A stretch of 64,000 bases of DNA from Parascedosporium putredinis. Its lineage: Eukaryota > Ascomycota > Sordariomycetes > Microascales > Microascaceae. The notes under the pieces are model-generated. The model worked only from the letters and a program-made list of their open reading frames with translations. It did not search any database and had not been told where the DNA came from. The translations under genes and the position numbers were made by a program. The stretch spans positions 1,240,001 through 1,304,000 of the forward strand of contig CASHTG010000003.1 in the NCBI GenBank assembly GCA_949357655.1, written 5' to 3'. Of the stretch, positions 11,240 through 24,272 are shown in pieces; within the stretch, counting starts at the first letter, position 1, and each line of letters starts with the position of its first letter.

Positions 11240-14080
11240 GGCCAGGGAGAGAAGGAGAGAAGCCTTGAAGCCAGGGGGAATGTCGTTGGTCTCAAGATTG
11301 AAACGTATCGAGGGGTGGCTACAAGGTATATGTAGAGAGCCAGGGATACCTGAAAGCGTCGAGTCCGGGCATAGCTCATTTTAATGGTATACGAGGGCAA
11401 GACTGGGGTGGTTCGCACTGGTATAGTCTTAGATGAATGAGTCTCCGTTTCTTTTATTGAGTCTCAATTCATTCTTCCCGTGTCACTCTCTCCGGCTTGC
11501 GTGCCTGCCACCCACAGCCTGACTTGTCCATTTCACACCTGTCGGAGCCAGCGCACAATCCTCGAACTTTCTATGTAATAGCATTAGGCCAGTTTGCATA
11601 ATTGTACCAAGGTAAGGGGTTGATAAGATTTGAAATCCTACAACACCCTTGTCCTATCACGACGGTATTGGCATGCAAAAACCGGTCGCAAGGCTGAGTC
11701 TTGAACCCCTGTCTCATGACTCACAGTTGATTGTAAAACATTAGAGAGCAGCTCCCTCTACCAAGGTAGATTGCGTTGAATTCGACGGGCCTAAGGTGAG
11801 AGGCAAGTTCTGTATCAGAAAAGAAACGAAAAAGGAAAAAAGAGAGAACGGAATTAATTTGGCGGGAACTTGCATAATGTCAGCATTAAGATGTGAGATT
11901 TCACAAGCTTGACTAATCCAAACCAATACTAACAGATGAGGTCAGGGGTGTCATCAAGGGATCAATCCTTGCAAGCCGGCTGACGTATAGCTGACACTTC
12001 TACCTCAGTCCCAGTCACCGCCGAGTTACCCGATCTAGCGATCTACAGCCTAGAACGTGCCAGCAGCGAGCGTCATGTCTCCCATGTCGAAGTCTATTTG
12101 AACATGGAGAAAGAAAAACCAACTTCAGTTACATATCTAACACATCGTCCTTGTGGTTGGTGAAAATGTGCCAGACTGTGACACAAAAATAGCCCTACAA
12201 ACCCACAGGATTTTACTCCAGAACTGATGCTGTGTAATTGCAAGATCAATCTCGACCCAATTACGCCCAATCAACTTACGTGTACTCGCCCTTACACTGT
12301 ATAAGAAACCATTTATGAAATCACCGTTGCCCGCTTCCATGGATCCCTATGCTCCTTGATAATGGCCCCGCTCCATAGATGATTTCGAAGCAAGCCGATG
12401 GATAGTATGCAACCATTTTTAACCCCAGTTTGCGCAAAGGCGGGCGTTCACGTAAACGATTCAATTTACCTCAAAGATGGCACTCTCACCCCGGTGCTAA
12501 TACCCCTTGGTTATACAGAGCAACGTGTTGCTTCCGAACCGGCAACAAGCCAATGATCTTGGCTGCGAGAAACTCCACCAGCTACCTTCCTGTCTGCAGG
12601 CAGAGTAGCACGAAGATTCGGGATGCAGATATGCAGTATCCGGCGAGGTCGAGACTCTTGCTGCGCGCTACCATTCTGGGATATCGCACTGGTAACGATG
12701 GGAAAAGACTAAAATCATGGCGAGAGCAAGTATGTTGATCGGTATGTTGATCCTAGGGGCGTCAAAAGGAGTACTGTCGATCCGTCTCCACATTAGCACC
12801 ACCTAGAAAGTGAGGCTGTAACAATGATATCTGGCCCTGTAATCGCCATCGCCAAGGGGCTGCATCGGAACAGACCCATACGTTCCGCCGGGGAAATTCA
12901 ACTATCGACCCGACAACAAAAGAAAGGGGGCGCAAAGCCCTATGAAGATAGGTTTCTTGATGGACGTAGCAATAGTTACATGGACTGTATGTGCATCCGC
13001 TGCCGACTGCCCAACTTATAAAAGCGGTGCGCGCGAGTGCCTAGCCATAAAAGGATGCAGCCAGCCAGGAACAGCCTAGTGAAGAGCCGTAGAATGACGG
13101 CTAGAAAACAAACGGATGCCACATTCCCGGCCAGGGGCATGAATGTCTAGGTGGCCGGCGGGCCGGCGTAAACGAGGCGGAGCAAGCATAGGCCAAGGGG
13201 ACTGGGAACCCATCTCAGATCGTCATATGGGAAAGAAGGAACTGAGGCGAGAAAAGAAAAGAACAAGGGAAATGCCCGTAGCCCTCAGGAGAGATGTATC
13301 AGGTGACATCATGGGGACTCCAAGGCATACACCCATGTATCCCAAAAGTGACGGGGAGAAGTTTGTACGGATGGAGTTTGGAATTTTATCCCGAGAGAGA
13401 TCCCCTTCTTGCAGACCCTCACCAGGAGCTAAAGCTGGTAGAGAAGGAGGTGCGGATCGGTCCGCTTGTCGCCGACGCTAATAGGTAACTTCGTGGCCAA
13501 GGTGACTGGTACTAGCCCCCAAGAGGCCAGTCGTGCATCATGCAAGTAATAGAAAGGGCACGTTTCAAATGCTGGTGGACTCGGGCTGCTGCTGCATGGC
13601 GTGAAAGATTGTGGCACAGTCACCCTGTGTAGTGAGCCGACAGCAGCAGCCCCAGTCCATAATTCGAGGCCACGCAGACCCTTAAAACCCTGGGCTGTTC
13701 GCTGCACGTGAACAAACCCAGAATTTCAGCCCAGGGGGAGGTTAAAATGTCGTTGGCCATGAATCAGCATGCCTGTTGCGAAAAGATAGTCTCGGCCAGC
13801 TCAACATTTCTGAGTACTCCCCTTATGCTTGCACTTCACGTATGACTGAGGTAACAAAAGGGTTTTAGGGCAAGGGTTTAGAAGTAACGGGTTGAGGTGT
13901 CATCTAATCATTATTTATATGCTCTATGTTACGCAAGAGCGGCGCGGCCCCGAGCTCGGCGGCTGGGGCTCGCCTAGTCTATATGGCAAATCATATTCGT
14001 GTAATCATCTAGTAACTCGTATCCTTTCCACGTCGCACAAAAAACTTTTCCTCATGCATGGTCCCTCGAGCGCCGCGGAG
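11240..14080. other. gene-free interval
   Basis: About 2.8 kb between the nucleoside hydrolase start and the MFS gene stop. The proximal part (11240-11500) is the nucleoside hydrolase promoter. Elsewhere there are only scattered short frames with no splice logic or recognisable domain. A tRNA-like T-arm fragment near 11690-11770 (minus) does not fold into a cloverleaf. I see no mobile element. Confidence 0.5.
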
Positions 14081-15580
14081 TCAAGGCCAACTCCTCTTCG
14101 TCCTCCCCTCGCCCAAGTTCTCCCTCTCCTGATCATTCGACTCGTGCACGTGAAGCTTCATATTAACAAACATGGCCCACAGACCAACGTCGTACACGAG
14201 GCGCAGGGCACCGCCGACGACAAAGGCGATCCAGAACCTCTCGTTTCCGGCGAGGGCGCCGGTGAACAAGGGCCCCACCGTCATGGCGAGGGTGCGGATG
14301 GTGCTCGTGATGCCCATGACGGCCGTGCGCTCGTCGGGCTTGACGATGGCGGCGATGAAGGCGGCGCGCGGGGCCTGGTCCATGTTATTCAAGCCCATGC
14401 GGATGTATAGCAGGATGATGGTCATGACGAGTCCGTTGGGGACCGGGAAGAATAGCACGGCGGCGGAGGAGGGGATGTGGGTGAAGACCATGGTGTTGAG
14501 GAGGCCGAGATAGTTGCACAGCGGGCCGGCGAAGACGGTCGACACGGTGGCGAGGATCATGGCGACCGACATGATGTGGCCGAGGGCGGCCTTGGTCAGG
14601 TGGAATTTGCGATCCAGGAAGTAGTTGGTGAGGGTCTGGTTGACCATGCCGTCGGCTAGGGAATCCACCGCCAGCAGGAACCAGAGCTTATACATGGCCG
14701 AGCGCGTGGAGGACGAGATTTGCGAGAATCGCGCCTTGGGCTTCTGTGCGGGTTCGCGCTGCACGGAAATCGAGTTCTGTCGGCTCGTCGTCGTCGCGTG
14801 GTTCTCGTCGTCGTCTAGGTCGCTTTCGTCGAGTAGTCCCTGCGCAGACTCGTCCGGGGTCTCGGTTCGCTCGGGTTCCTTTGGCTCGATTTCGCATTTC
14901 TTGCTCATGAGCAGGGCCAACACCACGTTGAGCCCGCCCATGGCGATGTAGATGAGAAACGTGGCGTGGTAAGCGCGCAGGATATCCCAACCCTCGCGCT
15001 CCTTGAGCACGTCGACGAACCGGCCGGTCAGCTCGGTGCCGACGGCGGACCCGAGGCTGGAGCAGGTAATGTACCACGAGAGCACGTTGGCGCGGGTCTT
15101 GGGGGTAGTGATGTGCGACAGCATGGACTCCTCGATGGCGCGAAAGGGGCCGAAATCGGCACCGCTCGCGCTCACGACGCCGACGACGGCGGCCCCGAGG
15201 AGGATCCAGAAATTTTCAAAATGTAGAAGACGCCGCCGGACACGGCCATCAGGAAACCCCGGCAAACATGACGCGGCGACGTCCCAAGCCGTCGGCCATG
15301 AGGGTGATGGCCAAGCCGAGGACGACGTCGCCGAGCAGCGTCAGGCTCATGAATAAACCAATCTGGACGTCGGAAAACCCGAGCTCCGCGAAAAAAGCGC
15401 AATGGTGAGGGAGACGGCGCCAAAGGCAAACATGCGACAGGTGCGGGACAGGATGACGAGGCAGGCGTCGCGGCCCGTGTCGTAGACGGAGGCGATGCCG
15501 GATTCATTGTACAGCCACACGGCGGGCTTCGCCAGCGACGCTGACCGGGAGCGGGACGTCGGCGGGTTGGGCGTGGCCAT
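14081..15580 (-). CDS. major facilitator superfamily transporter
   Basis: A single reading unit on the minus strand, about 500 residues after three one-base corrections. The start is taken at ATG 15580 (MATPNPPTSRSRSAS), before a hydrophilic N-terminus. Twelve hydrophobic segments are arranged 6+6 around an acidic central loop (ESDLDDDEN region). The MFS loop-2/3 signature ADGLGRRRVMFAG is present, as are TRANVLSWYITCSSLGSAVG and DERTAVMGITSTIRTLAMTVG in the second half. It is a plasma-membrane or vacuolar secondary transporter; the substrate is unknown. Breaks map to the A6 run at 15391-15396, C4 at 15257-15260 and A4 at 15218-15221 (plus strand), each needing one extra base. An alternative in-frame ATG lies 18 codons upstream at 15634. 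Confidence 0.82.
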
Positions 15581-18500
15581 GGCGAGGCGGCGCGCGGCGG
15601 AGAGGAGGGCGGGAGCGGGCCACGGGCTGGGCATTTATTTCTGGGGCTCGGGCGGCGAGTTGGAAATTTGCCAGACTTCGGGTGGGCAGACGAATAATTC
15701 GGGGCGGGTGCAACAGCGGCAGCCGGCGGGCGATGCGGGGAAAAACGAAGTTTTGGTTTTGGGTTGGAAATTTTTTTGGCGTTGCTTCTTCAAAATTTCC
15801 GCTCTTGACCTCGACTTTCCTCTCTTCTCCTCACTAGGCTTCCATCCGCTTCGCTCCGAAGAGCGGAGACCTGCGCGAAATGGGGAAGGCCGTCGAGTGG
15901 CGGTGGATCGGATCTGTCGGCAGCTAACTCGGCTGAACGTGATCGGAGCGGAGTATTCCGACCTTGGTTGACGGGTTCCAACGCCAGGGTTGTTCTTGAA
16001 GAAATTCCAAGTTGCCGGGACTCTTTCTCGCAATAATAGATCCTGTCTACATTGTATTGATTAGTTTTCCGATCTATTCGGGCGAGTGTCTAGCGAGGAG
16101 CCTGATCGTGATGTTCTTGGCTGCCGAGACGCAGAGGTCGCTGTGACCCCCGCGCTCGTGGCCGGGGATTTTCAAGTCCCATCAATTGGCCCCGCGCGGT
16201 CCCGTCCCCTCAGTACTCCAAAGCTCAGCAAGACCAGTTTGATGACGCCTTCAGAGCTGGTAGTGACGCTGCGAGTGGAGACTTGGAGCCAATTGAAGGG
16301 CCCGAAAAGTCAGCAAAATCTCCAATGGCTTGGGCTTCTTGTCCCACTTGACAGAAGCTCGTCAATTGCCTCCATTGCCACCAAAGAAAAACCATTCTCG
16401 GTCAGCGACATCGGTGGCTACCCCAGCTCGCAGCTCCACTTCCTTCAGGTTTCCCAGCCACTGGGAGTCGAAGAATAGATCAGCGGACTTCAATCAACGA
16501 GTAACGCCAAATCGAGCTGCTGCTAAGTTGGTAGTGGAAACCGTCTTGAACGGGAATCGGAAATAGCGGGCGGAATAACTGGGGACTGGGCTGCTAATGA
16601 CTGAACGAAGCTTGCTTAAAAGAAGGGGCACGGCTTTATCAATTGGCAATTTCTCAGCGGATGTCTGGCTATCCACCGCGCGATTGGTTTTCCGACGGAG
16701 CTAGAAAGCCAAACAACCCGCAAAGAGCCTTTGATAGCCGACTAACCATTTCTCTCCTCTCCCCTCCCTTTTTCCGTTCTAGGAACGCGTGGAGCTGGCC
16801 ATGTGTGTCAGCCGCCGACATGTAGGCAAATTGCCCGACGTCAAAATCGTATTAGAGAGCCGCGGGAGATTCTCCGAGCTTAGTGCTGTTCTTAGTAAGG
16901 GCCCAAAAGACCCGAGGACCCAGGGCCCGAAAACAGCGAGCTGGTAAGTTTCAAAGTCAAACCTCGGGGACACCCCCATTGACTGTCCCCATGACGAAAG
17001 TGGCCGGAACGTAAACCAGAGCTGAGTGTGGCTGGAAATTTCTCGGGTCGGGTCCCAGCCAGGAATCAAACCATATTCCCACCCATCTCTTATGCACTCC
17101 TAGGCGAAAGGGAGAGAAGGAACGGAATAAGAGAAAAAGAAGAAACGGAATTACCTATGCATGGTTCCGAAAAGTGATGTTTGTGCATTCTTCCGCTTCC
17201 GAGAGCTCCAGAATCGATGCTGGTCTTTCCGTTCCCTCCCTTTGTCCATCCAGGTTCCTGTTCAGGTCCCTGGCGCTAGGAAGCACATCTCCCTTCGACC
17301 AAAGACGAAGCAAGGGTGGATTGTATATGGGCTACCCATCCTCTCCTACCACCACGAAGCTCAACAAAACTCTGATGCGAGGACAGAAGAAAATGGGCTT
17401 GGTCAATACATCTAACCGTTGTGTACCGAGGGATGGCCCTCGTCGTACCTCGGTTTGCCTAGTCTTCACAAAGTATCCTCCTAACCTGATTTTATATCTC
17501 TCACATTCCTGCCCCTCCAAATCTTGGTGACGGCCGCCATCCAAACCCGACGAGTGTGCGACGATCCACGGTCGCCTCGTCGACGCAAAGAGCACAGGAA
17601 GGGGATTGTGCTAGCGCGCTTTTCGCCAAGTTCCACTCTTCCACAATGGAACTTTAGGCTTCTGGGGTAGATCCATCGAATAGTACAATCCCATTCATTT
17701 GGGGGAGAAGTGGGTATACGGGGAAGGGATGTATGAAGAGTCCGCCCGCCCAGACGTCAATGCTCCCCCTTCCTCCCCGCAAAACACCAGTCAAAGTGGT
17801 GGACGCGCCCCCCTTTGATCGCGATGGCGATCAGTGATCCCCTCCCTAGCTTGCCACTAGTTGCGCAACTGGCTGACAGCGAGCGTTGCGGCTCAGCCCC
17901 GCATCCTGGGGAAAAGAATGCGGGGTAATCGTTGGAATGCTGGGGGATGACAACCCACTCTCCCTGCGGAGATTGCTTCACGATGGCGATGAACAAAGGA
18001 ATGATGCTTCTCTCAAAGGGAGTAAGCAGACCTCCCTTTGTCAGTAGGCAGGTATTGTGCCCTATTATAAAGTAACGAGCGTGTTTTCTCGAGCAGCAAA
18101 CAACAAGCTGAAAAGGCAAAAAGCGCAGCAACGCCCCCTTGCTTGTGAGTCGTGGTTCGAGCTCTGTGGAAACAGGTGCGACGTCTCGTCTCCCCAAGAG
18201 CTTTCGCATTCCTCTTCCAAGGTGCCACGACCGTTTCGAGCAAATGGCTCCATCGTCCCACGCCACGCAAGCCGGTGCACAGGGACCGCGACGAGCGAGC
18301 GAGCGAGCGAGCGGGGTTCCGCTGACAACCTGGGGCGAGCAGTGACAATTTTGCGGGGAGGGATGGGATGCGAGAACCTGGTGCCCCAGAGGGGAATGGT
18401 CGATCGGGAATTACACCTCGACCTCTCCCCAATCCAAGCTAGCGCGTGTGGGGCGAGTCGGGCGGCCGGATATGCACATTGATGTCCCCCAGGGGGATTC

Positions 18501-18717
18501 TCAAAAGGCAACAAGAAGAAGACTTAAAAAAGCAAAAGCTGGGGAAGAAAGGGATGTCGTTCGAGGGAGAGCTCGTAGTATATAATCTAGGGGTTATGCT
18601 CGCGATCTAGTTCCCTTGTTTCTTTTCGATTCCCTTCGAATAAGACAAATCCCTCTTCTTCCCTCTCTACCGTCCACCTCTTTTTTACTTCTTTGCCCTT
18701 TGTCATCGGACGCCACC
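15581..18717. other. long gene-free interval, divergent promoter region
   Basis: About 3.1 kb between the divergent MFS and alcohol-oxidase genes. I find no convincing exon on either strand: frames up to about 169 codons occur but have shadow-like, arginine/serine-rich composition. Features noted are pyrimidine-rich tracts (for example 16752-16785), a GAGC microsatellite at 18291-18313, and a TATA-like element plus CT-rich leader immediately upstream of 18718. Confidence 0.5.
18291..18313 (+). repeat. (GAGC)n microsatellite
   Basis: Five consecutive GAGC units with partial flanks, in the promoter-distal region of the alcohol oxidase-like gene. A simple repeat with no further inference. Confidence 0.8.
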
Positions 18718-18720
18718 ATG
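18579..18720 (+). promoter_or_regulatory. core promoter and leader of the alcohol oxidase-like gene
   Basis: A TATATAA element at 18579-18585 lies about 135 nt before the ATG. It is followed by a strongly CT-rich stretch (about 18604-18705) and a near-ideal start context, CGCCACCATG. TATA plus CT-rich leaders are typical of strongly expressed fungal genes. The transcription start itself is not determined. Confidence 0.5.
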
Positions 18721-20807
18721 TTGTACACAAAGCTTGCCTCGGACATCAATGAGGTCGATGTCATCGTGGCTGGAGGTATGTACCATAGCCCGCCCCTCTC
18801 CCTCAAAGTGGCGACTTTTCTGCTTTCGGCTCCAAGCATCACTGACATCATCTCCCGTGATAATAGGCGGCACGGCCGGGTGCATCGTGGCCGGACGGCT
18901 CGCGGAAGCGGACCCGACGCTCTCCGTCCTCGTGATCGAGGGTGGCGCCAATAACCACAACGTCCCCAGCGTCGTGTACCCCGCCTTCTTCCTCCAAAAT
19001 CTCCAGCCCAGCACCAAAACCGCCATCTTTTATCAGGAAACAAGGCGTCCCAGCTGGCGGACCGCGAGCCCATCGTGCCCTCGGGCGGCACTTTGGGTGG
19101 TGGTTCGTCCATCAACTTCATGATGTATACCCGTGGCCAGCGCGAAGACTTTGACGCTTGGAACACGGAAGGCTGGTCCTCTGACGAACTGAAGCCCTAC
19201 CTAAACAAGGTACGACTTTGAATAGAGCATCCCGCGCCCTTGGGGGAAAGAAAAATAAGAGCCAAAAGGCAGTGATGCGTCCAAGCTAACGCCCTTTTCT
19301 TGTCATCAGTTTGAAAACTACCACGGCCCCGGCAAAAGCGAAGACCACGGCCGCAGCGGTCCCATCAACGTCTCCCGCGGCACATACCGCGCCCAAGTCT
19401 CCGAAGACGACTTCATCCAAGCCGCCAACCAGGTCGGCTTCCCCGAGATCGAGGACCTCCAGAGCCTCGACACCAACAACGGCATCCAGCGCTGGCAGCG
19501 CTACATCTGCCCCGAGGGCAAGCGCCAGGACACCGCCCACCGCTACATCCACCCCAAGCTCGAAAAGGCCGACCAGTACCCCAACCTCCACGTCATCGTC
19601 GAATCCAAGGTCGTGCGCGTCCTGCTCGACGACAACAAGCGCGCTGTCGGCGTCGAGTACATCACCAACCCGGAGTTCCAGCCCCAGGGCAGCGCCGCCA
19701 ACTTCCAGCCGTCCAAGCAGACGGTCCGCGCGAGGAAATTGGTCGTCGTGTCGTGCGGCGCGTGCGGTACCCCGGCGTCCTCGAGCGGTCCGGTATCGGA
19801 AACCCCGAGGTGCTCGAGAAGGCGGGTGTCCCTGTTGTCGTCGACCTCCCTGGTGTTGGTCATGACTATCAGGATCACAATTTGGTCCTCCCCCTATAGG
19901 ACTAACCTGGCCCCGGACCAAACGATCGATGGCCTCCTCGGCGGCCGCGTGGATGCGGCGGAGCTGATCAAGAACAAGGACAAGCTACTTGGCTGGAACG
20001 CCATCGACATCTCATCCAAACTTCGGCCAACCGATGCGGAAGTCGAAGCCCTGGGTCCCGAGTTCAAGGCGACGTGGGACCGTGACTTCAAGGATGCACC
20101 CAACAGGCCACTCATGTTGATGGGTCTCGTTTCTTGGTGAGTAAAACCCCAAAAGTAGTATCCTCTAGACTATACACATCGTACTAACCTAAACCCCCTT
20201 CCCCCGAAACAGCTTCCTCGGTGATCCCACAGCCGTCCCAACCGGCCAATACGTCAGCGTCGGAAACTACACCGCGTACCCCTACTCCCGCGGCCACATC
20301 CACATCACCGGCGCCGACGTCAGCGACCCGCTCGATTTCGACGTCGGCTTCTTCACCGACAAGGACGACATCGACCTGAAGAAGCAGATCTGGGCGTACA
20401 AGAAGTCCCGCGAAATCATGCGCCGCACCAAGATGTACCGCGGCGAGGTCGCCCTCGGCCACCCCAAGTTCCCCGCCGGATCTCCGGCCGCCTGCGTCGA
20501 GCTGGACGCCGAGCTGTCCGACGTGAAAGACATCGAGTACTCCGCCGAGGACGACAAGGCCATCGAGCAGTGGCTCCGCGAGAACATTGGCACGACGTGG
20601 CACTCTCTCGGGACCGCCAAGATGGCGCCCCGGGACAAGAGGGGCGTCGTGGCGTCCAACCTCGACGTGCACGGCGTCCAGGGTCTGAAGCTCGCCGACC
20701 TGAGCGTGCCGCCCGAGAACCTCGGCGCGAATGTGAACAACACGGCGCTTCTCATTGGCGAGAAGGCGGCTGATATCATAATTAAGGAATTGGGCCTGGC
20801 GGCCTAG
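18718..20807 (+). CDS. GMC oxidoreductase, alcohol (methanol) oxidase-like
   Basis: Four exons (introns 18776-18866, 19210-19309 and 20137-20212) give about 608 residues. The FAD dinucleotide fold is at the N-terminus (VIVAGGGTAGCIVAGRLAE across intron 1), followed by VLVIEGG and the GMC signature GGTLGGGSSINFMMYTRGQ. The C-terminal GMC_oxred_C domain contains TTWHSLGTAKMAP, the active-site His region, and NNTALLIGEKAADII. These blocks closely follow the fungal alcohol oxidase (AOX/AA3_3) branch, which oxidises short primary alcohols to aldehydes with H2O2 release. The product ends in GLAA, not a classical PTS1 tripeptide, and no signal peptide is seen, so location is uncertain. Frame breaks occur at T4 19028-19031 and 19771-19777 (missing base) and C5 19890-19894 (one extra or two missing). 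The substrate is inferred from family only. Confidence 0.88.
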
Positions 20808-22226
20808 AAGGGTAGCTCTTTTATATCTAGTGTACGAGGGTAGTTTATGCGTGGCGTAATGGCAGGGTAAATTCCTACATGACTTCTTGACGTCTTTTTC
20901 TCCACTCTGCCGCTTAAAGAAGGCCGTGCCCTCGTGCCCCCGTGTCCACCATGCTCCAACGCTTTATGTTGTAATTCATGAGGCGTTGTTTGTCAAGCAA
21001 ACTTAAACTAGCGTCGAAACTTTCTCAAGATCGTCTTCGCTATTGGCTCGTGCATGTGTACGTCGTAGCTATAAATCACTTCCCTCTTCGCACTTCTCGA
21101 CTAAGTTGCTGTTATAGTTGCTTTTCTGCAGCATACATGCCCAACTAAGGCAGATTCATCATACACCCTTTTCTTTTCAAAGCCCAACTTTCAACCACCT
21201 CACCTTGTCGACAACATTGCCAAATACAATCGGAGCCGGCCGTACTCGGCCAGCGCGGTTCCTGCTTCCGGGCATGGACGAAAAGATTGACAAGTTCCGG
21301 CATATTACTCCACACCTGCAAACAGCGAGCAGTCCTCTAGAGTTCTGTATCAGAGGTGTATAGGAAAAAGCGGCGTAACAATGGCGAGATGACGAATAAA
21401 TCCCGCGGCATCGTACTCCTCTGTATGCGTGGGTACCGGATGTCTCAAAAGACCCCTACTCGGATGAGTATTGGCACGGGTGGCACGAATGGCTCTTCCT
21501 GTAACAAAGTGAATGGCTGGCACGAGGCGTTTGCACTTTTATGCAGACTCATCTTCTTCAGGCTTTCACCTTCTTGTTATACTTGCCCTGTGTAGCACGA
21601 TGGCGGTTCCTGGAGTCTACCCCACTATGTGCCGGGGATACGAGAAAATTTCGCATACCAGAGCTTTCCACTGTCAACTAGTTGGCCTCAATGTTATCCG
21701 TAAGGAGCGGGTCTGCCACCACTTGACTCGACTCCGTGGACAAAATCCCAAGGGTCCACAGGCGCAAGCGAGCGAGCGGGGTTTTGGCGGGCGACTCCGT
21801 CCGATGCAGAACTAGATAAACCGTTTGAGCCAATGGAGATGGTACAAAACCAGCCCAACAGAGTGGAGTTTTTGGTAATACATTTTACGAGCCGAGCTCC
21901 GATGAGTGAAAATTCTCTTATCGCCCGCCCGCTCTGCATGATTACTAGTTGATAGACTCGATTTTCTGTCACGTGCGGGGATTAGAGCACAATTCCCTCC
22001 ACACTTTTTTTTGCAGTTGAGCTGGTTTTCGGGGTGGTACGAAATGAATGGATGAATTCCCAAGTCTTCTCTCTTGGCTGGAAAAGAGTTATCGACGGTG
22101 GATCGTCTTGGGCGCCGATTTGAGAGAAAGATAGAATCCAGTCGCCGTTCTGACCCAGCAATCCCACAGGGCCAAGACTGCCAAGCCTTATAAGGCGGTC
22201 GTCAAGCTGTCAAAGAGCTGTCAAAG
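20808..22226. other. gene-free interval between two plus-strand genes
   Basis: About 1.4 kb with the 3' flank of the alcohol oxidase-like gene and the promoter of the nickel/cobalt permease. Short frames (81-100 codons) are isolated and have no recognisable content. I see nothing else here. Confidence 0.5.
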
Positions 22227-23996
22227 ATGGCTTGTGCGGGGCGCCCTCGCAAATCATGTTGGAGACGAAAAATCCAGTCCCTTCACAGGCGGATTCCCGG
22301 CCTGAACAAGATACCCTTGGAGTCACTTGCCATCATAGGTCTCTTGATCCTCGTGAATGCCGTTGTATGGGTCGCCGTAGCTATTGTCCTTGTGAGTGTC
22401 ACTTCCCATCTAACAAAGAAAGAAAAACCAAGAGGGAAAAAGCACCCTATCGCTAACTCAAACTCCCACCGCGCAGCGATTCTATCCGTAAGCCATGCTC
22501 CCGCCACATCCATGGATTTGGAAAGTCTCTTGGCTCATCGACTTGACTAACACACAATTCTAGCTCTTTAGCTCCCAATGCGATCCTGGCCTGGTCCCTC
22601 GGCCTGCGCCATGCGTTTGATGCAGACCATATTTCAGTAAGTCGTGCGGCAGAGGCATAGCAAAGTCAATGTTGCGTAGTCCACACTAGCGAAATGCTGT
22701 CTGTATCTTAGTCCCGATACTAACCTACCTCTAGGCCATTGACTTGATGACAAGGCGCTTGCTCGCGACTGGTCAAAAAGCTGTGACCGTTGGAACTTTT
22801 TTCTCACTTGGCCATTCTACGTAAGCCTCTTCACTGCTTAACTTTGCCTACACCTATCTAACCCGCGAGTAGGATCGTTATAATCACTTCGATCGTTGTG
22901 GCGGCTACTGCCGCGGCTATTTCTACGCGTTTCGACAATTTCAGCACCGTTGGTGGCATCATTGGAACCTCGGTCAGCGCGGCGTTTCTCATCCTGCTTG
23001 GTCTCATGAACGCGTACATCCTCTATAAACTCATCAAGCAGCTTATCAAAGTCCTCCGACTACCCGAAGGACAAGAGGATGAAATCTGGAAGATTGAAGG
23101 CGGCGGTATCCTCTTCAATATCCTGAAGAAGATGTTTAAGCTCATTGACAGGTGAGACATACCTCCACATCTCGACAGAGAAGGCAGCCTGCTGACCAAT
23201 TTACTCCTGTTTAGGCCCTGGAAAATGTATCCCCTGGGGTTCTCTTTGGCCTAGGCTTCGATACATCATCCGAGATCGCCCTTCTCGGCATTTCTTCAAT
23301 CGAGGCAGCCAAGGGAACCGACATCTGGGTTATTCTCATATTCCCCATCCTGTTTACCGGTGCGTCATGACCAATCATAACCGTTTCATATCTTGGTCGT
23401 CAAAACATGGCTAACATGAGAAAATAGCGGGTATGTGCTTGCTTGACACTACCGACGGCGCGCTGATGCTAGCGCTGTACATCCAACCGGCCACGAATTT
23501 CCTGCCTCCCAAACCCGGCGATGAACCGCTGATAGATGGGGACGAGGAGATGCAGGAACCGACCCCACATAGTAACCACCGCGACCCCATTGCATTCCTC
23601 TATTACTCCATTGTCCTCACCTGCTTGACCGTCATGGTGGCAATCGTCATAGGGGTCATCCAGGTCCTCTCTCTCGTTCTCAATGTTGCGAGTCCCACTG
23701 GAAAGTTCTGGGATGGCGTGGAAACGGCCGGTGAATATTACGACGTTATTGGAGGCGGTATTGCCGGCTGCTTCGTGCTCGTTGCCATTCTTAGCGTTTT
23801 TGCCTACAAGCCGTGGAAAAGGTGGATTACTCGACGATACGGCAAGGGTATTGTTTTGCAAGACGCACAGTCCCCGGAACCAGGCGCGGCGATGGTCTCA
23901 CCAGATGACACTGCTATTTCCAGCAAGGAAAAGGGGGTGCTGACCTCGACTAAAACTACGGATCAGAATGCGACTTCTGTCGGACGTGGGGCCTAA
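22227..23996 (+). CDS. nickel/cobalt transporter, NiCoT family
   Basis: Seven exons, 22227-22391, 22477-22487, 22564-22636, 22735-22820, 22873-23151, 23215-23359 and 23428-23996, encode about 442 residues. The NiCoT signature RHAFDADHI in helix II (about residues 74-82) supplies the metal-binding His/Asp cluster. The other family motifs LGFDTSSE, GMCLLDTTDG and GHST are present, with eight or so membrane helices. The family imports Ni2+ and/or Co2+ across the plasma membrane; in fungi nickel serves urease. Exon 2 is only 11 nt, yet its inclusion restores the exact frame (VLRFYPSLAPNAILAW). One break: the G4 run at 23236-23239 needs one more base, after which the coding length is a multiple of three. 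The C-terminus is cytosolic and hydrophilic. Confidence 0.93.
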
Positions 23997-24272
23997 ACCG
24001 GTCCTTTGGCTTTGGGCTAGCCGAGAGATATCAATGGCCAGTCTGTATCACGGAATGCGGAAGTGAATGGATCATTGATCTGCGTTTTTTGAAAGACCAT
24101 TCGCAGTCCAGGCATGCTAGGCTATAGCCAAGTGGATTAACCACGTAATGTCCCTATATCTACTAGTGGAAGAACATAGGTTTTCCATTGATATAGTTCC
24201 CCAAATACTATCATAGCTTTTATTACTCCTACATGCTAAACTACCTTCCGTTATCATGAGCCACGTCGTGGT

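Noticed and set aside
11690..11775. tRNA-like sequence (GGGGTTCAAGACT on the minus strand, D-arm-like TGGTAGAGGGAGC)
   Set aside because: No acceptor stem or consistent anticodon stem can be formed; at most an old tRNA relic.
19286..19921. 211-codon minus-strand frame
   Set aside because: Antisense to the alcohol oxidase-like exon 3; Gly/Asp/Val-rich shadow.
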